A stretch of 64,000 bases of DNA from Pseudomonas mendocina (GTDB taxonomy: Bacteria > Pseudomonadota > Gammaproteobacteria > Pseudomonadales > Pseudomonadaceae). The stretch lies in assembly GCA_037482215.1 (NCBI GenBank), contig CP148074.1:3410001-3474000 (forward strand), written 5' to 3'. How positions within the stretch are numbered: position 1 is the stretch's first letter; the number at the start of each line of letters is the position of its first letter. Of the stretch, positions 8,057 to 16,774 are shown piece after piece. Both the position numbers and the translations under genes were made by a program. The notes beneath the pieces are model-generated. The model was not told the DNA's origin, searched no databases, and saw nothing but the letters and a program-made list of their open reading frames with translations.

Positions 8057-8581
8057 GAATTCTCGGTTCCTGGTTCTTTAGAACAAAGGGAAACATCCCA
8101 ATGTTTAACCCTGATCGGCATTGGTATTAACCGATTACAGTCAATTGAGCGTAGGCACGCTCTTGCGAGCCACACCCACACTGAATAGATATGCGCAAAA
8201 TGGAGGCAGCATGCGGGCGTTGGTGTCGCCCTGCAATTCAGAGTTCATTCGATCGGCCTAGCCTGAGGCGATCAGGGGCTTATCCAAACCGTTGGATTGC
8301 TGTTGGCTACTAGCTTCCACAGGTCCGCTCACACAGCGCTTAGGGACCACGGTGGTAGCCTGCCTGAACGCCTTAAGGCTCATTCGACAACTAGGTTTAA
8401 GCCGAGGTCATGGCGGGGAACAGAAGGACCCTTGCGAAGGGCAAGCGGTGAAGAGCTTGCCAACTCACGCCACAGTGTTCGTGCCGCAACAGCACGCAAC
8501 CGATTAGTACCGCCACCAATCTACAGACGCAGTATGCCGTAGCCTTAAACAAGGCTAACCATTAACAACGGGTGATGTGCA
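8057..8581. other. Intergenic stretch without recognised gene
   Basis: 525 bases. Short open frames on the plus strand near 8292-8542 overlap each other, lack ribosome sites and have improbable composition. A CCCTT-GCG-AAGGG hairpin lies near 8428. I see nothing else that I can name. Confidence 0.4.
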
Positions 8582-8749
8582 CTAGTTGAACAGTGATGCC
8601 CACCTATCGACGGCAGGCGGGGCGCAGCAGTGAGTGTTCTCGCTGTGCTGGGAGACTGGCTTTGTGACCGGCCTGTCACCGGCACTCGGCACATACATAA
8701 AAGAACTCAGTAGCAGCGCAGAACCAACGGCTAAGAGACTTCTTTTCAT
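8582..8749 (-). CDS. Small exported peptide, unknown function
   Basis: 55 residues starting at the ATG at 8749 with AAGG nine bases upstream. MKRSLLAVGSALLLSSFMYV is a clear signal peptide (basic n-region, hydrophobic core), with likely cleavage after the VPSAG region. The mature part is about 30 residues, polar, with a CC pair (NTHCCAPPAVDRWASLFN). A start 24 codons upstream is open but breaks the signal peptide. No family recognised. Confidence 0.4.
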   Translation of the reverse strand: MKRSLLAVGSALLLSSFMYVPSAGDRPVTKPVSQHSENTHCCAPPAVDRWASLFN

Positions 8750-8976
8750 AACGGTAACCTTCGTTGTTCTTGTTGGTTTGTTATGTACAGCAAGAAGTAT
8801 AGACGCTCCTAAGCAAGCCATAAGCTGTCCGTCGCCCGCCCTTTAGCGCGACCTTTCCACCGCTCTGGTGTCCACTCTGGTCATTGCCAGCTGCGCTGTC
8901 AGCACAAGCTGATATAACCAAATTCGAATTAATTATTTATTAAAACAAACAAAATTGAATATAAATTCACACCATG

Positions 8977-9033
8977 TGTTGCCCGATCAAATGTTCATCA
9001 AGCAACAGTCTTTCAGGTGTTGCCCAACAAACA
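8977..9033. promoter_or_regulatory. Three candidate SfnR enhancer sites upstream of sfnE
   Basis: TGTTGCCCGATCAAAT (8977-8992), TGTTCATCAAGCAACA (8992-9007) and TGTTGCCCAACAAACA (9018-9033) fit a TGTTG-N6-CAACA palindrome with 1-3 mismatches each. The last ends 86 bp before the GG of the -24 element at 9119, matching the spacing at the other promoters of the cluster. Assignment to SfnR is inference. Confidence 0.6.
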
Positions 9034-9116
9034 GCTCATCAACAGTTGTACCTCTACAGACACCAAAAGCCTCATCCTAGAAACTATAAGCATCTGTTTT
9101 AAAAGGATTTTTATGT

Positions 9117-9134
9117 ATGGAACGAGTTTTGCTG
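9117..9134 (+). promoter_or_regulatory. Sigma-54 promoter of sfnECR
   Basis: TGGAACG-AGTT-TTGCT, with GG at 9119-9120 and GC at 9131-9132, exactly ten bases apart; only one base (A for C) differs from TGGCACG-N4-TTGCW. Transcription would start near 9144, about 30 bases before the sfnE ATG at 9174. Confidence 0.7.
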
Positions 9135-9173
9135 AGTCGCTGTATCCATACATCATCGAAAGGAACACCCAGC

Positions 9174-9746
9174 ATGAGCACATCCTTCAACGTGGTTGCA
9201 GTCTCAGGTGGCGCTTATCGGCCTTCCCGCACTCAGGTACTGGCGGAGTCGATCATTACAGCCCTGAGCAAGCATCTGGACTTTGATAGCCGCTTGATCG
9301 TCTTAGGCGATATTGCCCGTGAAGTGGGCGGTGCCCTGTCGCGTAAGGAACTGGCCGCTGAAACCGAGGCGCAGCTTCAGGCCATTGAGCAAGCAGATCT
9401 GCTGATTGTTGCGGCACCGGTGTATCGCGGCTCGTACCCAGGCCAGTTTAAGCACCTGTTCGACCTGATTGAGATGAACGCGCTGATCGACACCCCGGTG
9501 TTGCTTGCGGCGACCGGCGGCAGTGAGCGCCACGCGCTGGTGATTGATCACCAGTTGCGCCCGCTGTTCAGCTTCTTTCAATCGCTAACCCTGCCCATTG
9601 GGGTGTACGGCAGCGAAGCCGACTTCAAGGATTACAAGATCGTCAGCGAGCAGTTGCAAGCCCGCGTAGAGCTAGCCGCCGAGCGCGCTGCGGGAACCGT
9701 GCTCAGCGCCGGGAAAGTCGGCGCCCCACTGCGCAAGATTGCGTGA
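9174..9746 (+). CDS. sfnE: NAD(P)H-dependent FMN reductase SfnE/MsuE
   Basis: 190 residues, flavodoxin-like fold: FNVVAVSGGAYRPSRT phosphate loop near residues 6-20, PVYRGSYPGQFKHLFDL at 82-98, and [20 protein letters not shown] near 110-129. These match MsuE/SfnE reductases, which supply FMNH2 to two-component sulfonate and sulfone monooxygenases in the cytoplasm. An ATG at 9174 with GGAA upstream is chosen over an in-frame ATG at 9117 that overlaps the sigma-54 promoter. The order FMN reductase - acyl-CoA-dehydrogenase-like - sigma-54 activator is that of the P. putida sfnECR operon. Because the neighbour sfnF is interrupted, this may be the main reductase for the whole cluster. Confidence 0.85.
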   Translation: MSTSFNVVAVSGGAYRPSRTQVLAESIITALSKHLDFDSRLIVLGDIAREVGGALSRKELAAETEAQLQAIEQADLLIVAAPVYRGSYPGQFKHLFDLIEMNALIDTPVLLAATGGSERHALVIDHQLRPLFSFFQSLTLPIGVYGSEADFKDYKIVSEQLQARVELAAERAAGTVLSAGKVGAPLRKIA

Positions 9747-9757
9747 GGCCAGCACCT

Positions 9758-10945
9758 ATGAGCCTGCATCTGAAAACCCGCCCCATAGAGCCCCTGCAAA
9801 TCGCACGGGAGCTGGCTGCGCAGTTTGCTGAGACGGCAGTGGAACGCGACGCCCGCGGCGGCACACCAAAAGCCGAACGCGATTCGATCCGTGCCAGCGG
9901 CCTGCTGTCGCTGATTATCCCAACCCAATACGGCGGCCTGGGTGCCAGCTGGAACGAAACCTTTGAAGTGGTGCGCGAGTTCGCCCGCGTCGACAGCTCG
10001 ATCGCTCACGTTTTCGGCTTTCAGCACCTGATGCTGGCGACTGTGCGGCTGTTCGCCAGCCCTGCGCAATGGGAGCCCTGGCTGGAGCTGACTGCGCGTA
10101 AAAACTGGTTTTGGGGCAATGCCCTTAACCCGCTGGACACCCGCACCGTGATGAAGAAGTTCGACAACTGGTACGAATTCTCCGGCAAGAAGAGCTTCTG
10201 CTCCGGTGCCACTGACTCCGAAATGCTGATTGCCTCTGCGGTGGATGAAACCGCTGGCGGCAAACTGGTGATTGCAGCCATCCCCACCGGCCGTACCGGC
10301 ATCACTCTGCACGGTGACTGGGACAACATCGGCCAGCGCCAAACCGACAGCGGCAGCGCAACCTTCGAGCGCGTACGGGTGGAGCACGCCGAGCTACTGC
10401 TTGATCCCGGCCCGCTGAGCACACCCTTTGCCTGTCTGCGCCCACTGATCGCCCAGTTGCTGTTCGCCAATATGTTCCTCGGCATTGCCGAAGGCGCATT
10501 CGCTGAAGCCCGCCAGTACACCCTTAAAGAAAGCCGCCCGTGGTTCCGCTCCAGCGCCCGCAGCAGTGGTGAAGACCCTTACATCCTGCGTCATTACGGT
10601 GACTTCTGGGTGGGGCTGGAAAGCAGCCGCGTATTGATTCAGCGCGCTGTTGACCAACTTGATGAAGCCTGGCGCAAAGAACATGCACTGACCGCCGAAG
10701 AACGCGCGCAACTGGCACTGGCCATTGGCACCGCCAAGGTCGCCGCCAGCCGTAACGCACTGGATATCTGCAACCGACTGTTTGAAGTCACCGGCGCACG
10801 GGCAACCCATGCCTCCCTGCGTTTTGACCGATTCTGGCGAAACTTGCGTACACAAAGCCTGCACGACCCTGTGGATTACCGCATCCACGAATTGGGCGAC
10901 TGGGCCTTGAACGGTACGCGTCCTACCCCGTCTTTCTACTCGTAG
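9758..10945 (+). CDS. sfnC: SfnC/MsuC-like flavin-dependent oxidoreductase (acyl-CoA dehydrogenase fold)
   Basis: 395 residues, the usual length of MsuC/SfnC. The fold is acyl-CoA dehydrogenase/DszC type: N-terminal helices, IIPTQYGGLGASWNETFEVV near 55-75, a beta domain (WYEFSGKKSFCSGATDSEML, then GQRQTDSGSATF), and a C-terminal helical domain ending LHDPVDYRIHELGDWALNG. MsuC oxidises methanesulfinate with FMNH2, so a sulfinate or related substrate is likely. ATG at 9758 with GAGG ten bases before it is preferred to the GTG at 9743 that overlaps the sfnE stop. It lies 11 bp after sfnE and 8 bp before sfnR. Confidence 0.78.
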   Translation: MSLHLKTRPIEPLQIARELAAQFAETAVERDARGGTPKAERDSIRASGLLSLIIPTQYGGLGASWNETFEVVREFARVDSSIAHVFGFQHLMLATVRLFASPAQWEPWLELTARKNWFWGNALNPLDTRTVMKKFDNWYEFSGKKSFCSGATDSEMLIASAVDETAGGKLVIAAIPTGRTGITLHGDWDNIGQRQTDSGSATFERVRVEHAELLLDPGPLSTPFACLRPLIAQLLFANMFLGIAEGAFAEARQYTLKESRPWFRSSARSSGEDPYILRHYGDFWVGLESSRVLIQRAVDQLDEAWRKEHALTAEERAQLALAIGTAKVAASRNALDICNRLFEVTGARATHASLRFDRFWRNLRTQSLHDPVDYRIHELGDWALNGTRPTPSFYS

Positions 10946-10953
10946 GCCCGACC

Positions 10954-12051
10954 ATGCAATTGTTGACGCTCCCCCCCTCTCCCACACTGGCCACCTCGAT
11001 CAGGGCAACCGCACAGGTTTTCGAAGACCCGAGATCGCAGGCGCTTCTTGCCCACTTGCAACAGGTCGCACCTAGCGAAGCGAGCGTCCTGATCATTGGT
11101 GAGACCGGCACAGGTAAAGAGCTGGTGGCGCGTCATATCCACAACCTCAGCGGACGTAAAAACGGCCCGTTTGTGGCGGTGAACTGCGGTGCCTTCTCCG
11201 AATCGCTGGTTGAAGCCGAGTTGTTTGGTCACGAGAAAGGCGCCTTCACCGGCGCACTGGCGGCCAAGGCAGGATGGTTCGAGGAGGCCAATGGCGGCAC
11301 CCTGTTTCTCGATGAAATCGGCGACCTGCCGATGCCGATTCAGGTCAAGCTGCTACGCGTCCTGCAAGAGCGCGAAGTGGTTCGGCTAGGCTCACGCAAA
11401 AGCATCCCGATCAACGTGCGGGTACTGGCTGCGACCAACGTGCATCTGGAAAAGGCCATCAATGCCGGGCACTTCCGTGAGGACCTGTACTACCGCCTAA
11501 ATGTGGTCAGCCTGCAACTCTATCCGCTGCGCGAAAGGCCGGGCGATATCCTGCCGCTGGCCCATCACTTCATCAACGAGTACAGCCGTCGCCTAGGCTA
11601 CACCGATGTCGTTTTGAGCGATGAAGCGCGTCAGCGGCTGGCCAATTACGGCTGGCCGGGCAACATTCGCGAGCTGGAAAACGTTATCCACCACACTTTG
11701 CTGATCTGCCGCGATCGGGTGATCCGCGCAGAAGACCTGCACTTATCCAACCTGCGAATTGAACGCGAAGACGACACCCGCTTGCGCCCAGACAACGCAG
11801 ATGAGCTGCTTCTGCAAGCGTTCCAGCGGTTGTTTGAAGAACAGGGAGAAGGCGTTCACGCCAAAGTAGAAGACGCCCTGCTACGCGCTGCTTACCGCTT
11901 CTGCCATTACAACCAAGTGCACACCGCCAATCTGCTCGGGCTGACCCGCAACGTCACCCGCACACACCTGATCCGCATTGGCGAACTGGTGGTGAACAAA
12001 CGTCGCCCGTCGACCTTACAAGGCAACGGGATGATCAACCTATCTATCTAA
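10954..12051 (+). CDS. sfnR: Sigma-54-dependent activator SfnR of sulfone utilisation
   Basis: 365 residues. It has no N-terminal sensor domain: the AAA+ core begins almost at once, with Walker A GETGTGKE (49-56), the sigma-54 contact loop GAFTGA (96-101), Walker B GGTLFLDE (114-121) and [12 protein letters not shown] Fis-type helix-turn-helix closes the protein ([20 protein letters not shown]). Lack of a receiver or ligand domain and operon position fit SfnR, which activates sulfone genes when sulfur is short, its level being set by transcription (CysB in P. putida). Here a sigma-54 promoter with palindromic sites stands upstream of sfnE, suggesting autoregulation. Five such promoters in the cluster are probable targets. 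Confidence 0.85.
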   Translation: MQLLTLPPSPTLATSIRATAQVFEDPRSQALLAHLQQVAPSEASVLIIGETGTGKELVARHIHNLSGRKNGPFVAVNCGAFSESLVEAELFGHEKGAFTGALAAKAGWFEEANGGTLFLDEIGDLPMPIQVKLLRVLQEREVVRLGSRKSIPINVRVLAATNVHLEKAINAGHFREDLYYRLNVVSLQLYPLRERPGDILPLAHHFINEYSRRLGYTDVVLSDEARQRLANYGWPGNIRELENVIHHTLLICRDRVIRAEDLHLSNLRIEREDDTRLRPDNADELLLQAFQRLFEEQGEGVHAKVEDALLRAAYRFCHYNQVHTANLLGLTRNVTRTHLIRIGELVVNKRRPSTLQGNGMINLSI

Positions 12052-12114
12052 AACCTGCGTCATGCCACGCGTGCATCCACAGCAAATAGAACATGGCAAC
12101 GAGGGCAACACACG

Positions 12115-13245
12115 ATGAGTCTTGATATTTTCTGGTTCCTGCCAACATCCGGCGATACCCGCTACCTGGGCCACTCAGCCAGTGGCCGACCTGCCGCCAA
12201 CGCCTACATGCGTCAGATCGCCGTGGCGGCCGATCAACTTGGCTACGACGGCCTGCTGATCCCCACTGGCGCCAGCTGCCTTGACCCCTGGGTGACAGCG
12301 GCGAGCCTGGTACCCGTTACCCAGCGCATCAAACTGCTGGTGGCGCTGCGCACCTCACTGGGCAACCCCACCGCATCGGCCCGCCAAGCTGCCAGCCTCG
12401 ATCAGGCCAGTGGCGGCCGTCTGCTGCTCAACGTTGTGCCCGGCGGTGACGCCACCGAGCTGGCGGCGGACGGCGTGTTCTACAACCACGACGAGCGCTA
12501 CGAAGCCTCCGACGAATACCTGACTATCTGGCGCCGCCTGCTGCAAGGTGAAACGGTCGACTTCGAAGGCAAACACCTCAAGGTTCAGGGCGCACAGAAC
12601 TTCTTCCCGCCTGTGCAAAAACCTTATCCGCCGCTGTACTTCGGTGGTTCTTCGCCAGCCGCCCATGATCTGGCAGCCAAGCATGTTGATGCCTACCTGA
12701 CCTGGGGCGAGCCGCCAACCGCAGTGGCCGAAAAGATTGCCGATGTACGCGCCCGCGCCGCCAAACAGGGCCGCACCGTGCGCTTTGGCGTGCGCCTGCA
12801 TGTAATCGTGCGGGAAACCAATGAAGCCGCCTGGGCCGCCGCCGATGAGCTGATCAGCCACCTGGATGACGAAACCATCGCCGCTGCACAGGCCAACTAC
12901 GCCAAGATGGATTCCGTTGGCCAACAGCGCATGGCCGCCCTGCACGGTGGCGATCGCAACAAACTGGAAGTCGCGCCTAACCTGTGGGCCGGTGTCGGCC
13001 TGGTGCGTGGCGGTGCCGGTACTGCGCTGGTGGGCGACCCGGAAACTGTCGCAGCGCGCCTGCTGGAATACGCGGATCTAGGCGTCGACAGCTTTGTCCT
13101 GTCCGGCTACCCGCATCTGGAAGAAGCCTACCGCTTTGCCGAACTGGTGTTCCCGCTGCTGCCCGGCAAGGGCAAAGTCACCGTGGACGGCTCGTTCACC
13201 GGTGGCGCCTTCGACGTACGCGCGGGTAAGGAGAAAGTCGCATGA
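12115..13245 (+). CDS. ssuD: FMNH2-dependent alkanesulfonate monooxygenase
   Basis: 376 residues, luciferase-like TIM-barrel flavoenzyme that splits alkanesulfonates to aldehyde and sulfite. It matches SsuD along its length: [16 protein letters not shown] at the start, [18 protein letters not shown] with the active-site Cys region, [48 protein letters not shown], and the C-terminal [20 protein letters not shown]. MsuD (methanesulfonate) is nearly the same family and cannot be excluded. GAGGG ten bases upstream supports the ATG. It is 63 bp after sfnR with no promoter I recognise, so it may be read from the sfn transcript. Its stop overlaps the next start (ATGA). Confidence 0.88.
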   Translation: MSLDIFWFLPTSGDTRYLGHSASGRPAANAYMRQIAVAADQLGYDGLLIPTGASCLDPWVTAASLVPVTQRIKLLVALRTSLGNPTASARQAASLDQASGGRLLLNVVPGGDATELAADGVFYNHDERYEASDEYLTIWRRLLQGETVDFEGKHLKVQGAQNFFPPVQKPYPPLYFGGSSPAAHDLAAKHVDAYLTWGEPPTAVAEKIADVRARAAKQGRTVRFGVRLHVIVRETNEAAWAAADELISHLDDETIAAAQANYAKMDSVGQQRMAALHGGDRNKLEVAPNLWAGVGLVRGGAGTALVGDPETVAARLLEYADLGVDSFVLSGYPHLEEAYRFAELVFPLLPGKGKVTVDGSFTGGAFDVRAGKEKVA

Positions 13246-14090
13246 AAGTCATCGACCTGCGCTGCCGCCCGGCCTTTCTACATCCGTTCTTCGGTGGTGC
13301 ACCGGGCACCCCTGAACATGACACCGCACGCTGGCTTAACCGCCGCGTCGGAACACGCGGCCCGGATGATCACTTCGAACGCTCACTGACACAGGAAGGC
13401 TTTCTCGCCGAAGTCCGTGAAGCAGGCCTGCACAAAGCTGTTGTGGTGGGCCGCCACACGCCCAGCCAACACCTACCGAACGAAGAAATTCACACCATCA
13501 TCCGCGACCATGATGAACTGCTCGGCATCGGCTCGATTGAGCCGGTCTTGCAAGGCATTGACGGAGCGCTGGCGGAGATTGACCGCGCGGTTGATCAGCT
13601 CGGGCTGGTGGGTATTGATCTGGAGCCAGGCTTTGCCGAACCGGCCCGGCACCCGGACGACACCCTCTACTGGCCGATCTATGAGCACCTGCAAAACCGC
13701 GGCATCCCGCTGTTTCTCATGAGCGGCCCGACCACACCAGACCCGGCCTACAACAACCCCGGCAAACTCGCCGCCGTGGCCCGCGCCTTCCCGCAGCTGA
13801 AGATTGTCGCCTACCACGGCTACTGGCCTAACGTGCAGCAAGCCATTGGTGTGGCGTTCCGTTACGAAAACATCCATCTGGTGCCGGATATGTACCTATT
13901 CCTCGCTGGTAGCGAGGCATACATACAAGCTGCCAATGGCTTCCTCGCGGATCAACTGCTGTTCGGCTCGTCCTACACCTTCCGCCCAATCCGCCAGAGC
14001 ATCGACGATGCCCTGCAACTTGGGCTGAAAGAGGATGTGCTGGATAAATTCTTCCATGCCAACGCCGCCCGCCTGCTCAACCTCAGTTGA
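13242..14090 (+). CDS. Amidohydrolase-2 family metal-dependent hydrolase, coupled to ssuD
   Basis: 282 residues, TIM-barrel amidohydrolase (PF04909 type): [15 protein letters not shown] start, the central [35 protein letters not shown] with the barrel His, a late strand [13 protein letters not shown] where the family usually carries Asp, and the C-terminal [12 protein letters not shown]. The usual first-strand HxH is absent (DLRCRP), as in some decarboxylase-like members, so activity needs caution. It shares 4 bp with ssuD and has AGGAG upstream, so translation is coupled. A role downstream of desulfonation, on the carbon product, is an inference. Confidence 0.75.
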   Translation: MKVIDLRCRPAFLHPFFGGAPGTPEHDTARWLNRRVGTRGPDDHFERSLTQEGFLAEVREAGLHKAVVVGRHTPSQHLPNEEIHTIIRDHDELLGIGSIEPVLQGIDGALAEIDRAVDQLGLVGIDLEPGFAEPARHPDDTLYWPIYEHLQNRGIPLFLMSGPTTPDPAYNNPGKLAAVARAFPQLKIVAYHGYWPNVQQAIGVAFRYENIHLVPDMYLFLAGSEAYIQAANGFLADQLLFGSSYTFRPIRQSIDDALQLGLKEDVLDKFFHANAARLLNLS

Positions 14091-14095
14091 ACCCC

Positions 14096-14120
14096 ATGGC
14101 GCCCGTCACGGGCGCCATTT
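14096..14120. terminator. Bidirectional terminator between convergent operons
   Basis: ATGGCGCCCG-TCA-CGGGCGCCAT, a perfect 10-bp stem with a 3-base loop, followed by TT. It sits between the amidohydrolase stop (14090) and the stop of the leftward metN-like gene (14120-14122), and ends both transcripts. Confidence 0.75.
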
Positions 14121-15139
14121 CACCCCAACTGCACCACCCGGTCAGCCAATGGCGCAGCCCGTGCCAGCAGCACCTCCACCTCAGCCGACACCGGCAATGC
14201 CACCCGCAGGCAGCCCAGCGTGCGTCCCTGAATTCGTTCCACGCCGCCTTGCAACAGACGCAGCTCGGCACCCAGCGCCGCAGTCAGGCCGGCCAGATTA
14301 GGCTCCAGTGCCTGCTCGCCGGTGTAATGCAGCTCCAACAACACTTCATCGCCCAAAGCACTTTTTTCCAAACCACGATCCGGCCCACCAAGGAGGATAC
14401 GGCTGACTTCGTGTTTGGGATCACCAAACACCCGCCACACCTCGCCCTGCTCCACAATCTGGCCCCGCTCAAGTACCGCTACGCGGTGGCAAAGATCACG
14501 GATGACTTCCATCTCATGGGTGATCAGAACGATGGTCAGCCCCAAACGGCGGTTAATGTCCCGCAGCAGTTCAAGAATGGACTGGGTACTTTCCGGGTCG
14601 AGGGCCGAGGTGGCCTCATCACACAACAGAATGCCCGGTTGCAGCACCAGCGCCCGGGCGATACCGACCCTCTGCTTCTGACCGCCTGACAGCTGCGCCG
14701 GATAGGCATCACGGCGCTCACCAAGATCGACCAATTGCAGCAGCTCATCCACCCGCTGCTGCCGCTGCTGACGGGCAAGACCGGCCATACGCAGCGGCAG
14801 CTCGACATTTTCCGCCACTGTGCGGGTTGCCATCAGATTGAAGTGCTGAAATATCATCGCCACTTGGCGGCGCAAACCTCGCAAACGTTCGGTGCCAAAG
14901 GTGCCGATGTCCTCACCGTTAATCAGCACCTGTCCTTCGCTTGGGGCTTCAAGGCGATTGAGCAAGCGCAGCAATGAAGATTTGCCAGCACCACTGCGGC
15001 CGATGATGCCGAAGATTTCACCACGGCGAACCTGCAGATCAATGCCCTGCAAAGCACTCAGATCGCCATAGCGTTTGCCGACACCGCGCAGCTGCAGTTG
15101 CGCCGTGTCAGCGAGAATTTCCTGGGGAAAGCGGGTCAC
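14120..15139 (-). CDS. metN: MetN-like ABC transporter ATPase
   Basis: 339 residues. Walker [11 protein letters not shown]-loop MIFQHFNLM, signature LSGGQKQRV, Walker [13 protein letters not shown] and the switch His in VLITHEMEV are all present. The last ~95 residues form the NIL regulatory domain seen in MetN, in which methionine inhibits transport. The start is GTG at 15139 with GGAG before it. Last gene of a leftward operon with metI, metQ and two flavin monooxygenases. In this setting the transporter may carry an organosulfur compound rather than methionine itself. Confidence 0.85.
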   Translation of the reverse strand: MTRFPQEILADTAQLQLRGVGKRYGDLSALQGIDLQVRRGEIFGIIGRSGAGKSSLLRLLNRLEAPSEGQVLINGEDIGTFGTERLRGLRRQVAMIFQHFNLMATRTVAENVELPLRMAGLARQQRQQRVDELLQLVDLGERRDAYPAQLSGGQKQRVGIARALVLQPGILLCDEATSALDPESTQSILELLRDINRRLGLTIVLITHEMEVIRDLCHRVAVLERGQIVEQGEVWRVFGDPKHEVSRILLGGPDRGLEKSALGDEVLLELHYTGEQALEPNLAGLTAALGAELRLLQGGVERIQGRTLGCLRVALPVSAEVEVLLARAAPLADRVVQLG

Positions 15140-15236
15140 GGTAAGACTCCATAAGTAAACGGTAATGACACCGCGTTGAACATGCTCAACTCGCTGAAAG
15201 CAGCCAGCGCATGCCAGCCACTTTCAGCGTCAGCCA

Positions 15237-16013
15237 TCAGAAAGCCGGGGCAATCTGGCCCTTGTAGCGGGTCAGGATGAACTCACGCACTTCCGGGGCA
15301 TTGAGGGCCTTGGCCAGTTTCTGAATGCCTGGGTCCTGGATGTTGTCCGGGCGGGCCACCAGAAACTCGACATAAAGGTCTTTGCCCTTCTCCACGATCA
15401 GCGCGCTGTTGGTGTCGATACCGGCTTCCAGCGCGTAGTTGGCGAAGACGAAAGCCAGATCAACCTGATTCACCGCGCGGGCCAGCAAAGCGCCCTCCAG
15501 CTCACGAATCTTCAGCTTCTTCGGGTTCTCGGCGATATCACGCTGGGGCGCCAGGGTGTTGCTCGGGTCTTTCAGTTTGATCAAACCCGCTTCATGCAAC
15601 AGAACCAGCGCGCGCCCGGTGTTGACCGGGTCATTGGGAATGGCCACGCTGGCGCCGTCCGGCAGCTCCTTGAGGTCTTTGATCTTGGTCGAGTAAGCAC
15701 CAAATGGCTCGATATGAATGCCTACGACCGGCACCAGATCAGTTTTACGGGTCGCGTTGAACTCATCCAGAAACGGCCGGTACTGGTAATAGTTGGCATC
15801 GAGGTTCTTCTCGGTCAGTTGCAGGTTGGGCTGGATAAAGTCGGTGAAAACCTTGATATCCAGATCCACACCTTGCTTAGCCAGAGCCGGTTTAACGAAC
15901 TCAAGAATTTCCGCGTGGGGAACCGGTGTAGCGCCTACCACCAGCTTCTCACCGGCATGGGCGGAAAAACTCAGAACGGCGGCCGCGAGAACCGCCAGGG
16001 ACTGCTTCAACAT
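15237..16013 (-). CDS. metQ: MetQ/NlpA-family periplasmic binding protein
   Basis: 258 residues. Signal peptide MLKQSLAVLAAAVLSFSAHA cleaves before GEKLVVGA; there is no lipobox Cys, so it is predicted to be soluble in the periplasm, unlike E. coli MetQ. Family landmarks include VGATPVPHAEILEFVKP, NYYQYRPFLDEFN, AIPNDPVNTGRALVLLHEAG and LEGALLARAVNQVDLAFVFANYA. It is the binding component for the adjacent MetI/MetN-like pair. Ligand may be methionine or a related sulfur compound; the sulfur cluster context suggests the latter. Confidence 0.85.
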   Translation of the reverse strand: MLKQSLAVLAAAVLSFSAHAGEKLVVGATPVPHAEILEFVKPALAKQGVDLDIKVFTDFIQPNLQLTEKNLDANYYQYRPFLDEFNATRKTDLVPVVGIHIEPFGAYSTKIKDLKELPDGASVAIPNDPVNTGRALVLLHEAGLIKLKDPSNTLAPQRDIAENPKKLKIRELEGALLARAVNQVDLAFVFANYALEAGIDTNSALIVEKGKDLYVEFLVARPDNIQDPGIQKLAKALNAPEVREFILTRYKGQIAPAF

Positions 16014-16108
16014 ATCTGTTACTCCTATCGGATTTTAGGTGGCCGTCGTAGGGCGAACGTGGGGCCTTGGCGGCAGCAAAACCCGGCTGCCGCTAACGGG
16101 ATAAAAAC

Positions 16109-16774
16109 TCAGCGGCGGGAGAAGTGCCGCACCAGCCGGTCGCCGCTCATTTGCAGGGCCTGCACCAGCAGGATCAGCAGCAGAACGGTGACCACCATCA
16201 CATCGGTCTGAAAACGCTGATAACCAAAGCGGATAGCCAGATCACCCAGGCCACCGCCACCAATCACGCCGGCCATCGCCGTGTAATCCACCAGCACGAT
16301 GGAGGTCACGGTGACCGCAGCAATCAGCCCGGTGCGCGCCTCAGGCAACAGTGTCAGCCAGATGATTTGCCAGGTACTGCCGCCCATGGACTGGCTGGCC
16401 TCAACCAGGCCGCGATCCACCTCGCGCAAGGCGGTTTCCACCAGCCGCGCAAAGAACGGCGTGCAGCCCACCACCAGCGGCGGGATGGCGCCGCGCACGC
16501 CCAGCGACGTACCGGTCAGCAGCGTGGTCAGCGGGATCAGCACAATCAGCAGGATGATGAACGGCAGCGACCGCAGCACGTTCACCACCACTGAAAGCAC
16601 CCGGTATAGCACCGGGCTGGACAGCATCTGCCGCTGCCCGGTTAGGTACAGCAGCACGCCCAGCGGCAGGCCCAGCAGCACGGTGAAAAACAGCGCGCCA
16701 CCGAGCATGCTCAGGGTGTCGATGCAGGCCTGGCCGATTTCGCTCCAGTCCAGATTGGCCAGCAACTCGTTCAT
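16109..16774 (-). CDS. metI: MetI-like ABC transporter permease
   Basis: 221 residues with five to six membrane segments. The EAA loop is visible as LVETALREVDRGLVEASQSM GGS (split here), the coupling site for the ATPase, and YTAMAGVIGGGGLGDLAIRF is typical of MetI. The start overlaps the stop of the upstream monooxygenase gene by four bases (ATGA), implying translational coupling; metQ follows after about 95 bp. Confidence 0.85.
   Translation of the reverse strand: MNELLANLDWSEIGQACIDTLSMLGGALFFTVLLGLPLGVLLYLTGQRQMLSSPVLYRVLSVVVNVLRSLPFIILLIVLIPLTTLLTGTSLGVRGAIPPLVVGCTPFFARLVETALREVDRGLVEASQSMGGSTWQIIWLTLLPEARTGLIAAVTVTSIVLVDYTAMAGVIGGGGLGDLAIRFGYQRFQTDVMVVTVLLLILLVQALQMSGDRLVRHFSRR

Noticed and set aside
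8292..8542. Short plus-strand frames in the intergenic stretch
   Set aside because: They overlap each other in two frames, lack ribosome sites and have no coding-like composition.
12052..12114. Possible sigma-54 promoter for ssuD (TGGCAACGAGGGCAACA)
   Set aside because: GG-N10 is followed by AA instead of GC, so the -12 box is absent.
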